Source: Collinsella sp. (GTDB taxonomy: Bacteria > Actinomycetota > Coriobacteriia > Coriobacteriales > Coriobacteriaceae). Taken from it: DNA of 59,456 nt. Numbering within the stretch: position 1 is the stretch's first letter; every line of letters starts with the position of its first letter. The position numbers and the translations under genes are program-made. Where the stretch lies: assembly GCA_019414565.1 (NCBI GenBank), contig DXLU01000015.1:1-59456 (forward strand). Reading direction: 5' to 3'. Below are positions 1 to 8,829 of this stretch, piece after piece. The notes below the pieces were generated by a model. The model ran no database searches and was not told the origin of the DNA. It was given only the letters and a program-made list of their open reading frames with translations.

Positions 1-36
1 CCCCTATATTCGGGCCGGGATCTCAGTGGGGGGGGG

Positions 37-741
37 TTACTTCTTGGATTCTGCCCAAGTCTTAGCCTGAGCAACGGCGTTGGCGGCCGGAGTGGTCTCC
101 TCGCCCTTCTGATCGGCGCCGAAGATGTAAGCAGAGACCGTCATCTTGGGGTTCTCAGCAACCATGGAGCCATCCAGGGTGCTGGGGAACACGACCTTGC
201 TAAACAGCTCGCCGGTGTAGACATCCGCGGCAGCATCCTTAGCGCTCAGGACAGCAGGGCCGTTCGTGGAACCTTTAGCGTACATGAACAGACCGCTCAG
301 ATACTTTCCGCCGGCAGAGGTGGTCACTTGACCGTCAACCGGCTTCCAGTTGTTGTTGAGTGCGAAGTACGGGGTGTTCTCGTGAGCGGTGCCTTCCTTG
401 ACCATGGCGTTCTTCACATAGATGAACACGTAGGCGTCGTCGGAACCCTTCTTGATGCCAACGTTGGGGTTCTTGTCGGTGGTGGTGCCAGGAACGATCT
501 TGGAGTTTTCAACCCACTTGGTCTCGAACAGGTAGGCTTTGCCGTCATTCGTTTGGTCGCCGGGCTTCTCGGGATCAGTCGGATCAGGTTTTTTGTCCGT
601 AGGGCCAAAGCTGCCGACCGTAAACACGTTCTCCAGGCTCTGCGTAGCCGTCAGCCATGCATAGGTGCCAACGCCGGCGGCCAGCACCAACAGCAGCAGG
701 GCGGCAATGATGCCGTAGCGCTTTTTCTTCTTGTTTTCCAT
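37..741 (-). CDS. TasA-like, SipW-dependent secreted surface protein
   Basis: A 234-residue secreted protein that resembles TasA/camelysin-type substrates of SipW signal peptidase. The N-terminus has a run of lysines (residues 3-7), a hydrophobic segment (about 9-28) and the typical SipW-class stretch GTYAWLTATQSLENVFTVGS, where cleavage would be expected. A Pro/Asp/Lys-rich linker (about 45-65) precedes a Thr/Ser/Lys-rich extracellular domain. A longer reading frame exists upstream, but the chosen ATG has a good ribosome site (AGGAAG) and starts the signal peptide. The signal peptidase gene lies directly upstream on the same strand, so the two probably form a secretion pair. By analogy with TasA the protein may polymerise into surface fibres; that is inference. 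A run of nine C (coding strand) follows the stop at once. Confidence 0.75.
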   Translation of the reverse strand: MENKKKKRYGIIAALLLLVLAAGVGTYAWLTATQSLENVFTVGSFGPTDKKPDPTDPEKPGDQTNDGKAYLFETKWVENSKIVPGTTTDKNPNVGIKKGSDDAYVFIYVKNAMVKEGTAHENTPYFALNNNWKPVDGQVTTSAGGKYLSGLFMYAKGSTNGPAVLSAKDAAADVYTGELFSKVVFPSTLDGSMVAENPKMTVSAYIFGADQKGEETTPAANAVAQAKTWAESKK

Positions 742-812
742 CGTTCTCTTCCTTTCGAGAATCGTCTTCCCCGGCAACGGCCCCCTACCGCCGCCGACGC
801 TTTTCCCTGCCG

Positions 813-1370
813 CTATGAACGCCGCTCCCTCGCATGCACGCGGGCATGCTTGCCCGCAGGCTCGTCGGGAACCATCCGATCGAGCACTATCGACGCCGTG
901 ATCAGCAGCGCCAGAACGGCCACCACAACAAGCAAACCAGGCATCGTCGTGCAATATGCGTTGACGAAGCCCAGGTAAGGGACACAAAAAGAAACAGTGC
1001 CGATAACACTCGAAAAAGGCGTCTGCTCGGCATCGTGCATGATGGTTCCATCTGCATTTTTGTTTGCGATTCCCTGCGTGCTAATCGTCTGCGCCACAGG
1101 GTCGATCTCGTACACCTGGTGCGTCACCACGGCGCCGTCCGATCGGTAAAAGGTTGCATTGTCGCCCACGGCAATATCCGTTGGCTCAACCTGGCGGACA
1201 AACACCATGGAGCCAACGGGAAGCTCGGGTTCCATAGAGCCCGAAAGCACAGCAAAGGGCGTGTATCCAAATGCGCGAGGCACAAAAGAAACAACGGCAA
1301 GGGCTATGACAAGCGCGAACGCCAAGCTACTCAAAAGTGCAATAAATCGTTTGAGTCTACGCGCCGTCAA
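813..1370 (-). CDS. sipW: Signal peptidase I, SipW/ER type (S26B)
   Basis: A 185-residue membrane protease that removes signal peptides outside the membrane. Residues 8-30 form the first membrane segment. The catalytic serine lies in SGSMEP (Ser45). The usual bacterial lysine is replaced by a histidine in VVTHQVYE (His84), which marks the ER/archaeal/SipW subgroup. A second membrane helix (about 145-165) closes the protein, followed by a basic tail. No ATG opens this frame: the start is a TTG at 1368-1370 with AGGGG some 14 bases upstream, which suggests modest translation. The TasA-like protein 71 bases downstream is the obvious substrate. Confidence 0.85.
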   Translation of the reverse strand: MTARRLKRFIALLSSLAFALVIALAVVSFVPRAFGYTPFAVLSGSMEPELPVGSMVFVRQVEPTDIAVGDNATFYRSDGAVVTHQVYEIDPVAQTISTQGIANKNADGTIMHDAEQTPFSSVIGTVSFCVPYLGFVNAYCTTMPGLLVVVAVLALLITASIVLDRMVPDEPAGKHARVHARERRS

Positions 1371-1980
1371 AGTGATAATTCACACCCCTTGAGGACCTAT
1401 TCGACCCATCCAAAGGTCAGCAAGTTTCAACAGGAACCGCAAGGCGCTTGAAAAGTGAGTCCGAAATAAGCCAATTTGGAATCTTTTCGTAATAAAAACA
1501 TAGCGATGTGCTACACATTTTTCAATGTTTTATCGCTAAATGCTACTTATTTTGGCGTAAGTGGTCATTTATCCCCAAATTAGTCTGTTTTATCCAATAC
1601 TTATAACTAACCCCCTACGCAACTTCCCCATAGAAGGTTCGATTTTTTTGCGAAACTAAAATAATGGTACCCCCCCCCACATTAAAACAAACTACTGGAA
1701 GTGTCATTTATTTCCGACCCCTCCTTTGCCGGAGTTTTATGACAGCCCCATGTAGTTCGCAGCCCATAACCCTCTGAAAACCGTGTCCCAGCATTCGCTT
1801 GCGAAATGGGATGCGGTTGCCACAGAGCCCCCAACGGGAAACCGCATCCCATTCCAAAGGCGGGACGCAGCTTCCGCAACCCCACCCATCCGGAAATCCC
1901 ATCCCACTCCGCACACATCCGGGCATAGAACAATCAGCTTACTAGGCCTTCCATCAATAAAGGGGCGCCCTCGTGTCATG
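1371..1980. other. AT-rich intergenic region upstream of sipW
   Basis: No credible gene is seen in these 610 bases; the short frames lack ribosome sites and family resemblance. The part from about 1450 to 1670 is far more AT-rich than its surroundings and is the likely promoter/regulatory zone of the sipW-tasA unit. It holds a short dyad (TAGCGAT at 1501-1507 with ATCGCTA at 1532-1538). A run of nine C lies at 1670-1678. A 14-bp inverted repeat (1805-1818 with 1840-1853, arms AATGGGATGCGGTT) could form a hairpin with a 21-base loop. Confidence 0.5.
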
Positions 1981-2009
1981 AAAAAAAGCCTCGAGAACTT
2001 CGAGGCTTT
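1981..2009 (-). terminator. Rho-independent terminator of the flavodoxin-like gene
   Basis: Nine-base stem AAGCCTCGA (1986-1994) with TCGAGGCTT (2000-2008) and a five-base loop. Read on the minus strand it is followed by seven T. It lies 43 bases past the stop of the flavodoxin-like gene. Confidence 0.85.
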
Positions 2010-2051
2010 CACATTTGTATTGTTTTGCACGAAGGACCGCGAACGGCGAAG

Positions 2052-2609
2052 CTACTCTCCCAGCACGGCCTTCTTGGCGGCTGCAGCCATGTTGTCCAGG
2101 TCTTCCTTGGTGGGATGGTCCTTCGCGGCAACCCAGTTGTCGAGCAGCATCTTAAATCGGGCGTTTTCGGGATCTTGCTCGAGCATGGTCTCGTAGCGCT
2201 GCTTTACGGCAGGGCCCATCTTGCCCTGGCACATCGCCCAGCCCGCAAGCTCGGCATCCTCGGCCAGATTGGAAGTTACGCGGTCGACAATCTGCTGGTA
2301 ATAGCTCTGGTCGGCGCCAAAGCCGCAGGTGCCAAACAGGAAGACGCGCTTGCCGTGCAAGGCGGAAAGCAACGCCGCGACCGAAGGCGTGCACGCGCCC
2401 TTGTCGCACCAAAAACCGACGAGCACCGTGTCGGCCGCGCAGGCGCCCTGCGCCTCGAGCGCAACCTGATCTGCATCCGCATCGTCGCTCAACGCCGCGG
2501 CATGGACAAACTCAACACCCGCAGCCTGCAGAGCGCGCTTGATCGCGCCCGATACCATCCTGGTATTACCGCTCTTGCTGTTAGCCACCAAAGAGCACGT
2601 CATAGTCAC
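2052..2609 (-). CDS. Flavodoxin-family protein
   Basis: A 185-residue cytoplasmic flavodoxin-like protein. The FMN phosphate-binding loop is visible at the N-terminus (NSKSGNT, about residues 10-16), followed by a flavodoxin-type alternation of strands and helices and a TCGFG segment in mid-protein. Such proteins bind FMN and carry electrons to a partner oxidoreductase. Some gut flavodoxin-family proteins, for example BilS next to bilirubin reductase, are of similar size, but no bilirubin reductase gene is in the window, so no partner can be named. It is a single-gene unit with its own promoter and terminator. Confidence 0.75.
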   Translation of the reverse strand: MTMTCSLVANSKSGNTRMVSGAIKRALQAAGVEFVHAAALSDDADADQVALEAQGACAADTVLVGFWCDKGACTPSVAALLSALHGKRVFLFGTCGFGADQSYYQQIVDRVTSNLAEDAELAGWAMCQGKMGPAVKQRYETMLEQDPENARFKMLLDNWVAAKDHPTKEDLDNMAAAAKKAVLGE

Positions 2610-2662
2610 GTTGCCTCGTTTCCCCCAAAACTAAAGCCACTAATGCAATTTATTAGATGAAT

Positions 2663-2690
2663 ATCTTAGTACTTACGTGACAGATGTAAA
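2663..2690 (-). promoter_or_regulatory. Candidate sigma-70 type promoter of the flavodoxin-like gene
   Basis: On the minus strand TTTACA (2690-2685) is followed after 16 bases by TAAGAT (2668-2663), about 55 bases before the ATG. Spacing and match are reasonable; no other evidence. Confidence 0.4.
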
Positions 2691-2730
2691 CCACCGTCTG
2701 TCGATTGATTCATTTGCCCCACGGCCGTGC

Positions 2731-4590
2731 TCACTGGGCAAACTGGCTGCGGTAGAGTTCGGCGTAGAAGCCGCCTGCCGCTATCAGCTCATCGTGCATG
2801 CCGCGCTCGACAATCTCGCCGTCGCGCATCACCAGAATGCAGTCGGCGTTGCGGATAGTGCTCAGGCGGTGCGCCACGACAAAGCTTGTGCGACCTGCCA
2901 TGAGCTCATCGAATGCCGCCTGCACCTGTAGCTCGGTGCGGGTATCGATGCTCGAGGTCGCCTCGTCCAGCAGCAAGATAGCCGGGTCGGTGAGCATGAC
3001 GCGCGCGATGCACAGCAGCTGCTTTTGGCCCTGGCTAAACGTTCCGCCGTCCTCGCCGATCACCGTATCGTAGCCGCCTGGCAGCTGCACGATAAACTTA
3101 TGCGCGTGCGCGCGCTTGGCTGCCTCGATAACCTGCTCGCGCGTGGCATCCGGGCAACCGTACGCGATGTTGTCCGCCACCGTGCCCTCGAACAGCCAAG
3201 TGTCCTGCAGCACCATGCCAAAGGCACGGCGCAGACTCGAGCGCGTGTAGTCGCGCGACGAGCGACCGTCCACCAGGATACGCCCGGCGTCGATATCGTA
3301 GAAGCGCAGCAGCAGGTTGATGAGCGTCGTCTTGCCGCAGCCCGTGGGACCGACCAGGGCAAAGCGCATGCCGGGCTTGGCCTCGATGCAGATATCCTGC
3401 AGCAGCTTGCGGTCGTGAACGTAGCTAAAGTCCACATGCTCAAAGGTGACCTCGCCCTGCGGGGCGACAAGCTCCACGGCATCCGCCGCATCGGGCTCCT
3501 GCTCGCGAGCGTCGAGCAGCGCAAACATGCGACGCGCCGAGGCATACGCCGTCTGGATCTGCGTAATGACATTGGTGACCTCGTTGAACGGCTTGGTGTA
3601 CTGGTTGGCATAGGACAGGAAAATCTGCACGCCGCCCACCGTAAGCGCCGCCGGCACGCCCGCGATCACGCCCACGCAGCCGATCACAGCGACCACGGCA
3701 TAGATGATGTTATTGATAAAGCGCGTGCCGGGGTTGGAGAGCGAACCCATAAACTGCGCGCGCTCACCCGCGGTGTAGAGCTCAGCATTGAGGGCATCGA
3801 AGCGCTGCTGAGCGTGCGCGCCGTAGGCGAAGGCGTCCACGAGCTTTTGCTCACCCACATACTCCTCGATATGGCCACCGAGCTGGCCCTGAATGCGCTG
3901 CTGTGCCGTGAAGCTCTTGTTGGAGAGCTTGGCAATGGCGCCGGCGGCAAAGATGGAAAGCGGCGTGACGAGCACCACCACGAGCGTCATGGTCAGGTTA
4001 ATGGAGAGCATAAACGCAAGCGTGCCCACGATGGTGATAACGCCGGTGAAGAGCTGCGTGAAGCCCTGCAGCAGACCGTCGCCCACCTGATCGACGTCGT
4101 TGACCACGCGGCTCATAAGGTCGCCGTGGGCGTGGCTGTCGATAAAGCTGAGCGGCATGCGGCTGAGCTTGTCGCTCGCCTCCACCCGCATGTCGCGCAC
4201 CGTCTCGTAGGACAGGCGGTTGACGCAATAGCCCTGCAACCACTGGAAGGCCGCGGCTCCCACCACAACGAACGCGAGTTTGGTGACGAGCGGCAGCAGT
4301 GCATCGAAATCCACCTGGCTCGCGGCAACAATCAGGTCGATGCCCTCGCCAATGAGAATAGGTGTGTAGAGCTGCAAGATAACGGAGATGGCGGCACTCG
4401 CAAACGACGCCGCAAACGAGACGCGGTGCGGGCGAACATAACCCATCAGGCGGCGGGTCACCGCGCCCACGGGATAGCGCTCAGGGTCGCCGGGCTGGCG
4501 TGGGCCGTCACCCAGGTCGTTGAGCTTGTCGTTGCCGGACACATTGGCCGTCATCGTGGCGACCGAACCGGAAGAAGTGTACGGATTCAT
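2731..4590 (-). CDS. ABC exporter half-transporter, catalytic-site subunit (exporter 1)
   Basis: A 619-residue membrane-spanning ATPase: six-helix exporter domain (about 55-345) and a nucleotide-binding domain with Walker A GPTGCGKTT (415-423), signature FSQGQ (about 519), Walker B LLLDEATSS with the catalytic Glu, and the H-loop AHRLST. The signature deviates from LSGGQ while Walker B and His are intact. This mirrors its partner gene upstream, which has a good signature but a degenerate Walker B, so the two should form a heterodimer with one active and one degenerate ATP site (TM287/288, LmrCD type). The start ATG abuts the partner's stop, and its ribosome site (GGAGG) lies inside the partner's last codons. 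Substrate unknown; drug or lipid export is typical of the family. Confidence 0.88.
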   Translation of the reverse strand: MNPYTSSGSVATMTANVSGNDKLNDLGDGPRQPGDPERYPVGAVTRRLMGYVRPHRVSFAASFASAAISVILQLYTPILIGEGIDLIVAASQVDFDALLPLVTKLAFVVVGAAAFQWLQGYCVNRLSYETVRDMRVEASDKLSRMPLSFIDSHAHGDLMSRVVNDVDQVGDGLLQGFTQLFTGVITIVGTLAFMLSINLTMTLVVVLVTPLSIFAAGAIAKLSNKSFTAQQRIQGQLGGHIEEYVGEQKLVDAFAYGAHAQQRFDALNAELYTAGERAQFMGSLSNPGTRFINNIIYAVVAVIGCVGVIAGVPAALTVGGVQIFLSYANQYTKPFNEVTNVITQIQTAYASARRMFALLDAREQEPDAADAVELVAPQGEVTFEHVDFSYVHDRKLLQDICIEAKPGMRFALVGPTGCGKTTLINLLLRFYDIDAGRILVDGRSSRDYTRSSLRRAFGMVLQDTWLFEGTVADNIAYGCPDATREQVIEAAKRAHAHKFIVQLPGGYDTVIGEDGGTFSQGQKQLLCIARVMLTDPAILLLDEATSSIDTRTELQVQAAFDELMAGRTSFVVAHRLSTIRNADCILVMRDGEIVERGMHDELIAAGGFYAELYRSQFAQ

Positions 4591-6447
4591 TTAGCAGCCC
4601 TCCTTTGCGCGGGCGGATGCGGAGGCGATTGAGGCGGACGCGGGCGTCGTACTCCCCTGCCGGCCCTCGAGCTCCTCGCGGCGCAGCTGCGACTGGCAGA
4701 TCTCGCGATAGAGCTGACAAGTCGCGTACAGCCCATCGTGTGTGCCCAGGCCCGCGACCGATCCGTGGTCGAGTACGCAGATTATGTCGGCATCGCGAAC
4801 GGTCGAGACGCGTTGGCTCACGATGACCGTGGTCAGCGGCAGCCCGCCCTCGGCGGCACCGCGCACGCTTCGTTCGCGAATGGCATGGCGAAGCGCCGCG
4901 TCGGTCTTAAAGTCGAGCGCCGAGGCAGAATCGTCCATAATCAGAACCTGCGGCGAACCCACCAAGGCACGCGCGATAGTCAACCGCTGGCGCTGGCCAC
5001 CGCTAAAGTTCTTTCCGCCCGCCTCGACCGGGGCATCTAAGCCCTGGGGCTTGTTGTGTACGAACTCGCTTGCCTGCGCCATATCGAGCGCCGCCCAGAG
5101 CTCGTCGTCGGTCGCGGCTTCATCGCGCCAGTTCAGGTTGCTGCGAATAGTGCCGCTCACCAGCGACGCACGCTGCGGAACGGTCGCGACCGCATGGCGC
5201 AGTTGGTCGAGTGGCCAAGCGCGCACGTCGGCGCCCATCACGCACACGCTGCCGGTGCTCGCGTCGTACAGGCGCGGGATAAGCGAGACGAGTGTGGACT
5301 TACCACTGCCCGTACCGCCAATAATGCCGAGCGTCTTGCCCAGCGGGAGCTCCAGGGTCACATCGTTGACGGCATTTGCCGCGCCCGCGCCAAACGAAAA
5401 ACTCGCATGGCCAAAGCTCACCGCGGAGACTGGAGCAGCACCACCCGCCAGTTCGCCCGGCTCGGGCAGCGCGACCAGCTCGTTGCCCCCGTCCGTGATG
5501 CTCGGTTCACAATTGAGCACCTCGTTGATACGCGACGCGCTGGCGCTCGCCTTGGTAAAGACCACGACCAGGTTGGCAACGTACACGATGGAGGTAAGGG
5601 TCTGCGTCATGTAGTTCACAAACGCCATGACCTGGCCCTGCGTGAGCTCGCCCACGTTGACCTGGATGCCGCCCACCCACAGGATGGCGCACACGCCTAG
5701 GTTCATCACCAAAAACGTGACGGGGTTGAGAATCGACGAGAGCTTGCCCACCGCGATGGCAGTATTGGCCTGGTCGTCGGCGGCCTGGGCAAAGCGCTCG
5801 CGCTCGTGATCTTCGCGCACAAACGCGCGGACCACGCGGGCGCCCGAAAGCCCCTCGCGGCAAATGAGCGCAATGCGGTCGAGCTTTGCCTGCAGCTGCT
5901 TGTAGTACGGGATACAGCGCGCCATGACAAACCAAAACACCAAGCCAATGGCGGGCGTGCAAATCAAAAAGATCATGCCGAGCTTAAGGTCGATGGCAAG
6001 GGCCGCGCACATAGAGCCCACCGCCAAGAAGGGCCAGCGGATGAGCATGCGCACGCCCAGCGCCACGGCAAGCTGCACCTGGTTGACGTCGTTGGTGATG
6101 CGGGTGATAAGCGAGGGCGTGCCAAAGCGGTCGAGCTCGGCATAGCTCAGCTTATTGATGTGCTCGTAGAGCGCGCCGCGAATGTCGGTGCCCATGCCCT
6201 GCGAGGTGAGCGCCGCCATCTTTTGGCAGACGAGCGTAAACGAAATGCCGATCACAGCCATGGCGCCAAGCAGCATACCGTAGTGGACGACGGCGTTGAC
6301 ATCGTGTACGCCAATACCCTTATCGATCATCTGGGCAATCACGAGCGGCGTAAGCAGGTCAAAGATCACTTCGATCAGCTTGCACGCAGGGCCAATCACC
6401 ATATAGCGGCGAAACTTGCCACCAAAACGCCTGAGCAGCTCAATCAT
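4591..6447 (-). CDS. ABC exporter half-transporter, degenerate-site subunit (exporter 1)
   Basis: A 618-residue half-transporter, partner of the gene directly downstream. The membrane domain fills about residues 15-320. The ATPase domain has Walker A GGTGSGKST and an intact signature FSGGQ, but Walker B reads LIMDDSASALD, with Asp where the catalytic Glu should be, and the switch His is a Gln (SQRVST). These are the hallmarks of the non-hydrolysing half of a heterodimeric exporter. A TTG 33 bases upstream could also start the frame; the ATG at 6445-6447 is preferred because it opens the usual cytoplasmic leader and has AGGGAG upstream. No regulator gene is attached, unlike exporter 2. Confidence 0.87.
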   Translation of the reverse strand: MIELLRRFGGKFRRYMVIGPACKLIEVIFDLLTPLVIAQMIDKGIGVHDVNAVVHYGMLLGAMAVIGISFTLVCQKMAALTSQGMGTDIRGALYEHINKLSYAELDRFGTPSLITRITNDVNQVQLAVALGVRMLIRWPFLAVGSMCAALAIDLKLGMIFLICTPAIGLVFWFVMARCIPYYKQLQAKLDRIALICREGLSGARVVRAFVREDHERERFAQAADDQANTAIAVGKLSSILNPVTFLVMNLGVCAILWVGGIQVNVGELTQGQVMAFVNYMTQTLTSIVYVANLVVVFTKASASASRINEVLNCEPSITDGGNELVALPEPGELAGGAAPVSAVSFGHASFSFGAGAANAVNDVTLELPLGKTLGIIGGTGSGKSTLVSLIPRLYDASTGSVCVMGADVRAWPLDQLRHAVATVPQRASLVSGTIRSNLNWRDEAATDDELWAALDMAQASEFVHNKPQGLDAPVEAGGKNFSGGQRQRLTIARALVGSPQVLIMDDSASALDFKTDAALRHAIRERSVRGAAEGGLPLTTVIVSQRVSTVRDADIICVLDHGSVAGLGTHDGLYATCQLYREICQSQLRREELEGRQGSTTPASASIASASARAKEGC

Positions 6448-6658
6448 GTATAGGCGCTCCCTATCATCATCTCTCTTCAATCTGATTCATGATAGTACGG
6501 AGAGCCCTGGAGATGCGTAAGCAACTCGTTACAGATGTAAGGGCGACGTTCGCTAGCGCCCAAGGCATGTAGCAGCCGATGTTTTGGCAACGCCAGCGAG
6601 CGGCATAACGCCAGGGATTCAATTATCAGATAAATGTGACCCTTCAGGCGGTTTTGGT

Positions 6659-6765
6659 CGGCTACCCGCGAGTGCCGGCAGGGCGCTTGGTAGTCGCGCG
6701 ATCCCGCAGGCGAAGCCGAGGACCAGCGAGACACCAAGCGCCCTGCCGGCACTCGCGGGTAGCCG
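6659..6765. repeat. Long perfect palindrome A (33-bp arms)
   Basis: Left arm 6659-6691 and right arm 6733-6765 are exact reverse complements over 33 bases (left arm begins CGGCTACCCGCGAGTGCCGG), with a 41-base centre. A further TTTTGGT/ACCAAAA pair lies outside three unmatched bases. It follows the 3' end of the SRP RNA gene (minus strand) and precedes exporter 1. Confidence 0.95.
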
Positions 6766-6790
6766 CGGCACCAAAAAGCGCCTGCGCACT

Positions 6791-6881
6791 CGATGGATTC
6801 GGATGCCCGACAGAGGCTCCTTATGGCTGCTTCCTTCCGGACCTGACCAGATTCGGAACATGTCGTCATCCGAACCCATCG
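6791..6881 (-). ncRNA. ffs: Small signal recognition particle RNA (4.5S type)
   Basis: Read on the minus strand, the core holds the conserved SRP loop GGTCAGGTCCGGAAGGAAGC followed by AGCC, the Ffh-binding domain of bacterial SRP RNA. The ends pair over about 15 bases (6791-6805 with 6867-6881), giving a single long hairpin of about 91 nt typical of the small bacterial form. It acts with Ffh and FtsY in co-translational membrane targeting. The exact ends are uncertain by a few bases. Long palindrome A lies just past its 3' end. Confidence 0.92.
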
Positions 6882-6931
6882 AACGCGCTAGGCGCTCGGT
6901 ATATCTTACCCGCTCTCGCTCGCCACGGCAA

Positions 6932-6976
6932 GATAGCTAGTTTGGGACAGGGCTTTTTTGACTACTTTTTGGCTAT
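6932..6976. repeat. GGGACAG-core hairpin repeat, copy 1
   Basis: GGGACAG at 6944-6950, followed by GGC and a T-run, inside an outer dyad GATAGC...GCTATC. It resembles the copy at 19405-19443 (TAGCTAATTTGGGAC...). It lies between the SRP RNA gene and the end of the tadA fusion gene. Confidence 0.6.
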
Positions 6977-7002
6977 CCAAGCTAAACCGAACGATCATTT
7001 TA

Positions 7003-8778
7003 CTAGAGTCGGCCGAGGTCGTAGGATCGGGCGGCGGATTCACCGGCGCAGATGAGGTTGGTTATGGCTTCCTGGGAATCGAGCGCCAGCTCAAGGCCCA
7101 TGGGTCTGCGACAGACTGGCAAAACCAGGTCGATGCCCTGCCCATACACCGCATCCAGGTTGTCAGCACGACCGCCCACGACAGCGGCTACCGACTTGCC
7201 ATATCGCTTGGCGCGACGCGCCACGCCCACCGGTGCCTTACCGGCGGCGGATTGCTCGTCCATATTGCCCTCGCCTGTAATGACCAGGTCGACATCACGC
7301 ACGCGCTCATCAAACCCCACGAGATCGAGCACCGTCTCAACGCCCGAACGCAACTCCGCCCCGAGCGCCAGCAGCGCGGCACCCAGGCCGCCAGCAGCAC
7401 CGGCACCGGGCACGCCGAGCACCGAGCCAAATGTCCGTGCACCCTCGGGCACGCGCAACAACCCCTGAGCCCGCGCCCCGGTAATCGCTGCATCGAGCAG
7501 GCGGCCGTAGCCGACCATCCAGCTGTCGTACCTGCTCAGCACCTCGGCATCACCCGTCGGCAGACCCTTCTGCCCGCCAAACACCGCCAGTGCGCCTCGA
7601 CGCCCCACGAGCGGATTCTCGACATCGGAAAGCACGATGATACGCGCGCCATTCAGCGCCCGAAGCGCCGGTGCCAAATCGATACTCGTCACATGTTCAA
7701 GGCCCGCGAGACCGGGGGCGATATTGCAGCCACACTCATCGACAAGGTGGGCGCCCAGCGCCTGCAGCATGCCGGCGCCACCGTCGTTGGTGGCACTGCC
7801 GCCCAGACCAATATAGATAGTCTTTGCACCCGCGCGAAGCGCACGAAGCATCAGTTCGCCCACGCCATAGGTTGTGGCCGCCAACGCCGCCGACTCCGTG
7901 CAAGGTGAATACCCAATACCCGCCGCCTCGGCCATCTCGATGACCGCGGACTCGTGCTCGCCGTCCACCAGCATCCGGGCAGACACGCGGTCGCCCAAGG
8001 GACCTGCAACCTCGCAGGTTGAAAGCTCGCCACCGCGTGCGGCGATGGCGTCGAGCGTTCCCTCGCCACCATCTGCCAGCGGCAAAGCGCCCAGCTCGGC
8101 ATCGGGCCACACACGGCGCACGCCTTCGGCAACGGCCTCCTCCGCCTGCGCACTCGACACGCTGCCCTTGAAGGAGTCGATCGCCAGCAGCACACGGCGG
8201 GGCCGCCGCTGCACGGGGCCAAAGTCGACCGTCTCGTCGGTGAGATCTCCAACACCCGCGAGCGCCTCGGCGTGAGACGCATGCGCCTCAAGGTTCAAAC
8301 CGCAACCGACGCCGTCGACACCGCGCAGGCCAGCAAAATAGCTGCTCAGCACTTCACGGCACTCGCCTGCCAGCACGCCGGCGGTCACATTAAACCGATG
8401 GTTCAGGCGCGAATCGGCATTGAGGTCGTACAGCGAACCCAGCGCGCCCGCCTTGGCATCGGTCGCGCCATACGCGCAACGCCCCACGCGCGCGTTAACC
8501 ATAAGCCCCGCGCACATACAGCAGGGCTCGAGCGTCACGTAGACCGTGCAATCGGAAAGGCGCCAGCGTCCAAGCGTCTGAGCGGCGGCACACAGGGCCA
8601 AAAATTCGGCATGCGCCGAAGGATCCTGGTCGAGCTCGCGGCGATTATGCGCCCTCGCGACAATCTCGCCCGCGCGCACTACCACGGCACCAATCGGTAC
8701 CTCGCCCACCGCAGCGGCGGCGCGCGCCTCCGCCAGCGCCTCGCGCATGAACTTCTCGTCGATTTCGGTGATCGTCAT
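7003..8778 (-). CDS. Fusion of tRNA adenosine deaminase (TadA) and glycerate kinase
   Basis: A single 591-residue frame with two enzymes. Residues 1 to about 160 are a complete TadA: zinc and proton-shuttle motif HAEF, then PCCMC. TadA turns A34 into inosine in tRNA-Arg(ACG). After a linker of about 40 residues, the rest is a full-length GarK/GlxK-type glycerate kinase with DSFKGSVSSAQA near its start, PLADGGEGT, GGSATNDGG and GAAGGLG, which phosphorylates glycerate for glycolysis. Both halves keep their key residues, so this does not look like a decayed read-through. The ATG at 8776-8778 has GGGAAGG upstream and opens the TadA domain at its normal start; an upstream in-frame extension is unlikely. 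The functional link between tRNA editing and glycerate use is unclear. Confidence 0.9.
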   Translation of the reverse strand: MTITEIDEKFMREALAEARAAAAVGEVPIGAVVVRAGEIVARAHNRRELDQDPSAHAEFLALCAAAQTLGRWRLSDCTVYVTLEPCCMCAGLMVNARVGRCAYGATDAKAGALGSLYDLNADSRLNHRFNVTAGVLAGECREVLSSYFAGLRGVDGVGCGLNLEAHASHAEALAGVGDLTDETVDFGPVQRRPRRVLLAIDSFKGSVSSAQAEEAVAEGVRRVWPDAELGALPLADGGEGTLDAIAARGGELSTCEVAGPLGDRVSARMLVDGEHESAVIEMAEAAGIGYSPCTESAALAATTYGVGELMLRALRAGAKTIYIGLGGSATNDGGAGMLQALGAHLVDECGCNIAPGLAGLEHVTSIDLAPALRALNGARIIVLSDVENPLVGRRGALAVFGGQKGLPTGDAEVLSRYDSWMVGYGRLLDAAITGARAQGLLRVPEGARTFGSVLGVPGAGAAGGLGAALLALGAELRSGVETVLDLVGFDERVRDVDLVITGEGNMDEQSAAGKAPVGVARRAKRYGKSVAAVVGGRADNLDAVYGQGIDLVLPVCRRPMGLELALDSQEAITNLICAGESAARSYDLGRL

Positions 8779-8829
8779 CGTTCGCCTTCCCTGTTGCAAA
8801 TTCAAAACGATGCTATCATTACGACTCAC

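Noticed and set aside
28..36. The nine-base G run as a sequencing or assembly artefact only
   Set aside because: It cannot be excluded, but a matching run on the other side of the locus makes a biological origin worth noting, so it was kept as a finding with modest score.
3025..4632. Long open frame (535 codons) opposite the exporter 1 gene
   Set aside because: It mirrors the ABC transporter frame in GC-rich DNA, has a histidine/arginine-rich composition and no domain; a shadow. The same holds for frames opposite glmS, ilvE and EF-G2.
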